Below the pieces are notes generated by a model that was not told where the DNA came from, did no database searches, and saw nothing but the letters and a program-made list of their open reading frames with translations. Positions 6,092-8,094 of a stretch of 8,094 bases of DNA are shown here, in pieces. Origin of the DNA: Bordetella parapertussis (GTDB lineage: Bacteria; Pseudomonadota; Gammaproteobacteria; Burkholderiales; Burkholderiaceae); NCBI GenBank assembly GCA_945901665.1, contig CAMDLJ010000102.1, forward strand, positions 1-8,094, given 5' to 3'. Numbering within the stretch: position 1 is the first letter of the stretch; each line of letters opens with the position of its first letter. Made by a program: the position numbers and the translations under genes.

Positions 6092-6553
6092 ATGGAAAAA
6101 CGCAGCATGAACCTATCTAAAAGCCTTTTGATAGCACTCGGTTTGAGTGCTTGTTCCAACTTGTCTGTTTGGGCGCAAAATGATTTTGCACAAACGGCCG
6201 CCAAAGAGCCCGGTGCAAAAGTGACCGCGTCGGGCTTGGTGTATCGCTCACTTCAAGACGGCCAGGGTGCCAGCCCCATGGCGACTGATAAAGTCAAAGT
6301 CCATTACCGTGGTACTTTTCCCGATGGGAAGGAGTTTGACAGCTCGTACAAGCGCAACCAACCGATTGATTTTCCTTTGAATGGTGTGATCGCCTGTTGG
6401 ACCGAGGGTGTTCAATTGATGAAAGTCGGTGGCAAGGCCAAATTGACCTGTCCGCCGACCATTGCCTATGGCGCGCGTGGTGCAGGTGGTGTGATTCCAC
6501 CCAATGCAACCCTGCAGTTTGAAGTAGAACTGATCGCTATTGCTGGCAAATAA
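6092..6553 (+). CDS. FKBP-type peptidyl-prolyl cis-trans isomerase, exported
   Basis: This 153-residue protein is a single FKBP domain (about residues 45-152) behind an export signal. The domain has the FKBP pocket residues: Y in VHYRGTF, D and F in KEFDSS, the V-I-x-x-W element (GVIACW), Y in TIAYGARG and the closing F in LQFEVEL. It catalyses cis-trans isomerisation of X-Pro bonds and probably assists folding outside the cytoplasm. The leader (MNLSKSLLIALGLSACSNLSVWAQN) offers two readings: a lipobox LSAC, giving a lipoprotein, or signal peptidase I cleavage after VWA. ATG 6092 gives more positive charge (KR) before the hydrophobic core but has no ribosome site; ATG 6107 (148 aa) has GGA at 6095-6096 and upstream bases at longer spacing and is a fair alternative. 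The gene stands alone between the minus-strand photolyase run and the tRNA. Confidence 0.92.
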   Translation: MEKRSMNLSKSLLIALGLSACSNLSVWAQNDFAQTAAKEPGAKVTASGLVYRSLQDGQGASPMATDKVKVHYRGTFPDGKEFDSSYKRNQPIDFPLNGVIACWTEGVQLMKVGGKAKLTCPPTIAYGARGAGGVIPPNATLQFEVELIAIAGK

Positions 6554-6628
6554 CAGTTTATTTGCTTGCATTTGAATGAGATGATTCAGCCCATTAAAAC
6601 CCTCATTGAGCCACGGGCACGGAGAAGC

Positions 6629-6656
6629 CGCAAAAAATAAGAGTCTATTTTTGGCG
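6629..6656. repeat. AT-rich inverted repeat after the FKBP gene
   Basis: CGC-A-AAAAATA (6629-6639) faces TATTTTT-G-GCG (6646-6656) across a 6-base loop AGAGTC: ten base pairs with one A/G mismatch. It is 75 bases past the FKBP stop. No T run follows, so if it ends FKBP transcription it would do so only weakly. No other clear terminator for that gene is seen. Confidence 0.3.
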
Positions 6657-6713
6657 TTGTTCTGCAGTTACCAAAGGGTTGATCCAAAACCTGATCCATC
6701 GATCGTCGCAGGT

Positions 6714-6731
6714 GGGTCTGGGTCTGGGTCT
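6714..6731. repeat. Three tandem copies of GGGTCT
   Basis: Perfect hexamer repeat (6 x 3) about 27 bases upstream of the extended -10 element of the tRNA-Arg gene. It may be simple slippage sequence; no function is claimed. Confidence 0.6.
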
Positions 6732-6757
6732 GCTCCAAGAGGGACTTGAAACTGTCG

Positions 6758-6766
6758 TGCTAGAAT
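6758..6766 (+). promoter_or_regulatory. Extended -10 promoter element for tRNA-Arg
   Basis: TGCTAGAAT is a full extended -10 (TGn followed by TAGAAT, 5 of 6 to TATAAT), 16 bases before the tRNA 5' end, which leaves room for a start site about 7 bases downstream of the element and a short leader for RNase P. TTGAAA at 6746-6751 looks like a -35 box but its 9-base spacing is too short to act as one, so the TG extension probably carries the promoter. Confidence 0.55.
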
Positions 6767-6782
6767 ATGTTTTTTTTAAAAT

Positions 6783-6859
6783 GCGGCTGTAGCTCAGTTG
6801 GATAGAGTACTTGGCTACGAACCAAGGGGTCGTGGGTTCGATTCCTGCCAGCCGCACCA
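6783..6859 (+). tRNA. tRNA-Arg (anticodon ACG)
   Basis: A full cloverleaf of 77 nt can be drawn. The acceptor stem is GCGGCTG (6783-6789) with CAGCCGC (6849-6855). The anticodon stem is CTTGG (6810-6814) with CCAAG (6822-6826), and its loop is CTACGAA with anticodon ACG at 6817-6819. The T arm contains GGTTCGATTCC, then comes discriminator A and an encoded CCA (6857-6859). ACG (deaminated to ICG) decodes CGU/CGC/CGA arginine codons. An intrinsic terminator begins 7 bases downstream. Confidence 0.97.
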
Positions 6860-6866
6860 TTCTCAC

Positions 6867-6898
6867 AACCTGCTTTCTTCGGATGGCAGGTTTTTTTT
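6867..6898 (+). terminator. Intrinsic terminator of tRNA-Arg
   Basis: AACCTGC (6867-6873) pairs with GCAGGTT (6886-6892), and the stem runs into a tract of eight T (6891-6898). It lies 7 bases after the tRNA CCA and ends 12 bases before the greB start codon, so greB transcription from the tRNA promoter would depend on readthrough. Confidence 0.85.
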
Positions 6899-6910
6899 CG
6901 GTCTTTTCCC

Positions 6911-7471
6911 ATGAGCAAAGCCTTTACCCGCGAAAGCGATGGCGAAGATGAAGAGCCATATGGTTTGCCGCCGATCCCCGCAGGTGGGAAGAACTACATC
7001 ACGCCTGTTGGTTATGCCCGCATTCGCGCCGAACTTTTCGAGTTGATCGATCATGAACGGCCCAAGGTGGTCGAGGTGGTGCATTGGGCCGCGAGCAATG
7101 GCGACCGATCTGAAAACGGTGACTATATTTATGGCAAAAAGCGATTGCGTGAAATTGATCGCCGCATTCGATTTCTAACCGGCCGCATGGAGTTGGCTGT
7201 GGTGACCGACCCCAGTGTTCATCATGGCAGCGATCAGGTTTTTTTTGGCGCTTGCGTGACCTATGCCTTGTCCGATGGACATGAAAAAACCGTCACCATT
7301 TTGGGCATTGATGAAGCTGATAGCTTGCAGGGCCAGGTCAGTTGGGTTTCTCCCGTGGCGCGCAGCCTGCTGAAAGCCCATGTGGGCGATGTGGTGCGTT
7401 TAGCCACGCCTGCAGGTGTGCAGACCTTAGAGGTTTTGTCGGTGATTTACCCCGCACCTTCTGTGCCCTGA
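6911..7471 (+). CDS. greB: Transcription elongation factor GreB
   Basis: GreB enters the secondary channel of RNA polymerase and stimulates cleavage of backtracked RNA 3' ends so that stalled complexes restart. The 186-residue protein has the N-terminal coiled coil (about 31-93) with the acidic tip GDRSENGDYIYGKKRL; D65 and E68 are the catalytic-magnesium acidic pair. The GDYIYGKKRLREID sequence after the tip is GreB-specific (GreA has an EYHAAK-type sequence there). The C-terminal FKBP-like globular domain (about 97-182) contains the SPVARSLLKAHVGD motif. The first 25 residues (acidic, then GLPPIPAGG) form an extension seen in betaproteobacterial GreB. The ATG has no Shine-Dalgarno sequence and sits 12 bases after the tRNA terminator, so initiation is unusual. 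It converges with spoT, 14 bp apart. Confidence 0.96.
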   Translation: MSKAFTRESDGEDEEPYGLPPIPAGGKNYITPVGYARIRAELFELIDHERPKVVEVVHWAASNGDRSENGDYIYGKKRLREIDRRIRFLTGRMELAVVTDPSVHHGSDQVFFGACVTYALSDGHEKTVTILGIDEADSLQGQVSWVSPVARSLLKAHVGDVVRLATPAGVQTLEVLSVIYPAPSVP

Positions 7472-7485
7472 ACTCTCTTAACAGA

Positions 7486-8094
7486 TCAGTGGTGGCGGCC
7501 TGAGGTGGCGGGTGAGGTGACCCTATGTGCTTCAACGACAGAGGTTGTGCGACGTAAATTGCGCATCACCGTGTCGAGGTGGCTGGTGTCGCGCACAGCA
7601 ATCACAAAGCGCAATTCAATGGCCGATTCTCCGGTGGTCTCGTCGGCCATGTTGACCCGCGTGATGTCCGCCTCGGCACTGGTCATGGCGGTGGCCACGC
7701 GGGCCAAAACGCCTTTGCCGTTGTTGACGGTCACCACCAATTCGGACTCAAAGGTTCGTGCGGGCTCTTCAGACCATTCCACCCCCATGAAACGCTCGCG
7801 GTCTTTGTGTTGCAAGCGCTGGCCCACGCCGCAGTCGCTGGTGTGGATGATCAGTCCTTCTCCGCGACCCAGGTAGCCCAAGATAAGGTCGCCAGGCAGT
7901 GGTCGGCAGCAAGGCGCAAACTGCACCGATGCGTTTTCGCTGCCGTCGATCAGGACCGAACCTTGAGACACAGTCTCGTGGGCGGTGAAGCGTTCACGGC
8001 TGAGGAGCAAGGGGTCGGGCTTTTCGCCGATTTCGCTGAGCAATCCCACCAAGCGCTTGGCCACGATGTGGGCCACCCGCTTGCCCAGGCCGAT
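7486..8094 (-). CDS. spoT: Bifunctional (p)ppGpp synthetase/hydrolase SpoT (RelA/SpoT family), C-terminal part
   Basis: The frame is open to the right edge, so the GTG at 8076 is internal and the gene continues outside. About 202 C-terminal residues are visible. They hold the end of the helical/TGS-linked region (IGLGKRVAHIVAKRLVGLL), the zinc-finger/RIS-type regulatory segment with the conserved double cysteine (VQFAPCCRPLPGD ... IIHTSDC) and a C-terminal ACT domain (SELVVTVNNGKGVLARVATA through AVRDTSHLDTVMRNLRR). These domains regulate synthesis and hydrolysis of the alarmone (p)ppGpp. The catalytic HD and synthetase domains lie outside, so SpoT rather than RelA is inferred from the neighbouring greB, an arrangement usual in betaproteobacteria (rpoZ-spoT-greB region). 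The product ends SGRHH, with the TGA/stop at 7486-7488. Confidence 0.93.
   Translation of the reverse strand: MGLGKRVAHIVAKRLVGLLSEIGEKPDPLLLSRERFTAHETVSQGSVLIDGSENASVQFAPCCRPLPGDLILGYLGRGEGLIIHTSDCGVGQRLQHKDRERFMGVEWSEEPARTFESELVVTVNNGKGVLARVATAMTSAEADITRVNMADETTGESAIELRFVIAVRDTSHLDTVMRNLRRTTSVVEAHRVTSPATSGRHH

Noticed and set aside
5819..6204. Two further minus-strand frames (5819-6082 and 5935-6204) overlapping the FKBP leader and the gap
   Set aside because: They overlap one another and one runs into the FKBP coding start; no motif favours them over the 66-codon frame.
6746..6766. TTGAAA and TAGAAT as a -35/-10 pair
   Set aside because: Spacing of 9 bases is far too short for sigma-70; the TG-extended -10 alone is the better reading.
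6645..6866. 73-codon minus-strand frame reading RLAGIEPTTPWFVAKYSIQL
   Set aside because: It is the antisense translation of the tRNA-Arg gene, a well-known false protein in databases; the rest reads through the GGGTCT repeat.
7505..7876. 123-codon plus-strand frame
   Set aside because: Antisense to the ACT and zinc-finger region of spoT; Ser/Thr/Val/Arg-rich shadow composition.
1..8094. CRISPR arrays, insertion sequences, integrase or phage genes, riboswitches
   Set aside because: No spaced direct-repeat array, transposase-like protein, terminal inverted repeats or known riboswitch core was seen anywhere in the window.

Overview
The window looks like chromosome of a betaproteobacterium, most likely of the order Burkholderiales (freshwater Comamonadaceae-like). 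The reasons are the tRNA-Arg / greB / spoT neighbourhood at the right end, the flavour of the proteins, and moderate GC content. No sequence search was run, so the genus is left open. Both edges cut through genes: a methyltransferase on the left and spoT on the right.

Layout, left to right. (1) 1-587, +: C-terminal part of a class I SAM-dependent methyltransferase with an NPPW motif, followed by a weak hairpin terminator. (2) 725-1378, +: a two-cupin protein whose cupins both keep ChrR-type metal ligands, then 1441-1992, +: a CIA30-like protein with a possible twin-arginine leader. (3) A 221-bp gap with no convincing gene, then 2214-2924, -: an L-2-haloacid dehalogenase-type HAD hydrolase with a complete catalytic set. 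(4) 3242-5750, all on -: a photolyase-centred run. In transcription order it holds a DUF2237 protein, an atypical cryptochrome/photolyase-family flavoprotein with a C-terminal tail, a DUF2805/TIGR03643 protein coupled to it by a TAATG overlap, and a 65-aa six-cysteine protein. A possible extra 66-aa ORF (5811-6011, -) sits at its head. (5) 6092-6553, +: an exported FKBP-type prolyl isomerase. (6) 6783-6859, +: tRNA-Arg(ACG) with its own promoter element and terminator, immediately followed by greB (+) and, convergent with it, the 3' part of spoT (-).

The right end is housekeeping DNA: translation, transcript cleavage and (p)ppGpp metabolism. The middle (roughly 0.6-6.1 kb) is visibly more AT-rich and reads as an accessory light/oxidative-stress block: a photolyase with its usual small companions, a ChrR-like bicupin and a CIA30 protein. 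The most interesting points are the photolyase, which by eye lacks two of the three electron-transfer tryptophans and several substrate-contact residues of E. coli photolyase, its tail ending in a sliding-clamp-like motif, and the small six-cysteine protein that closes the cluster. None of this amounts to a clearly new system; the photolyase cluster is the best candidate for follow-up.
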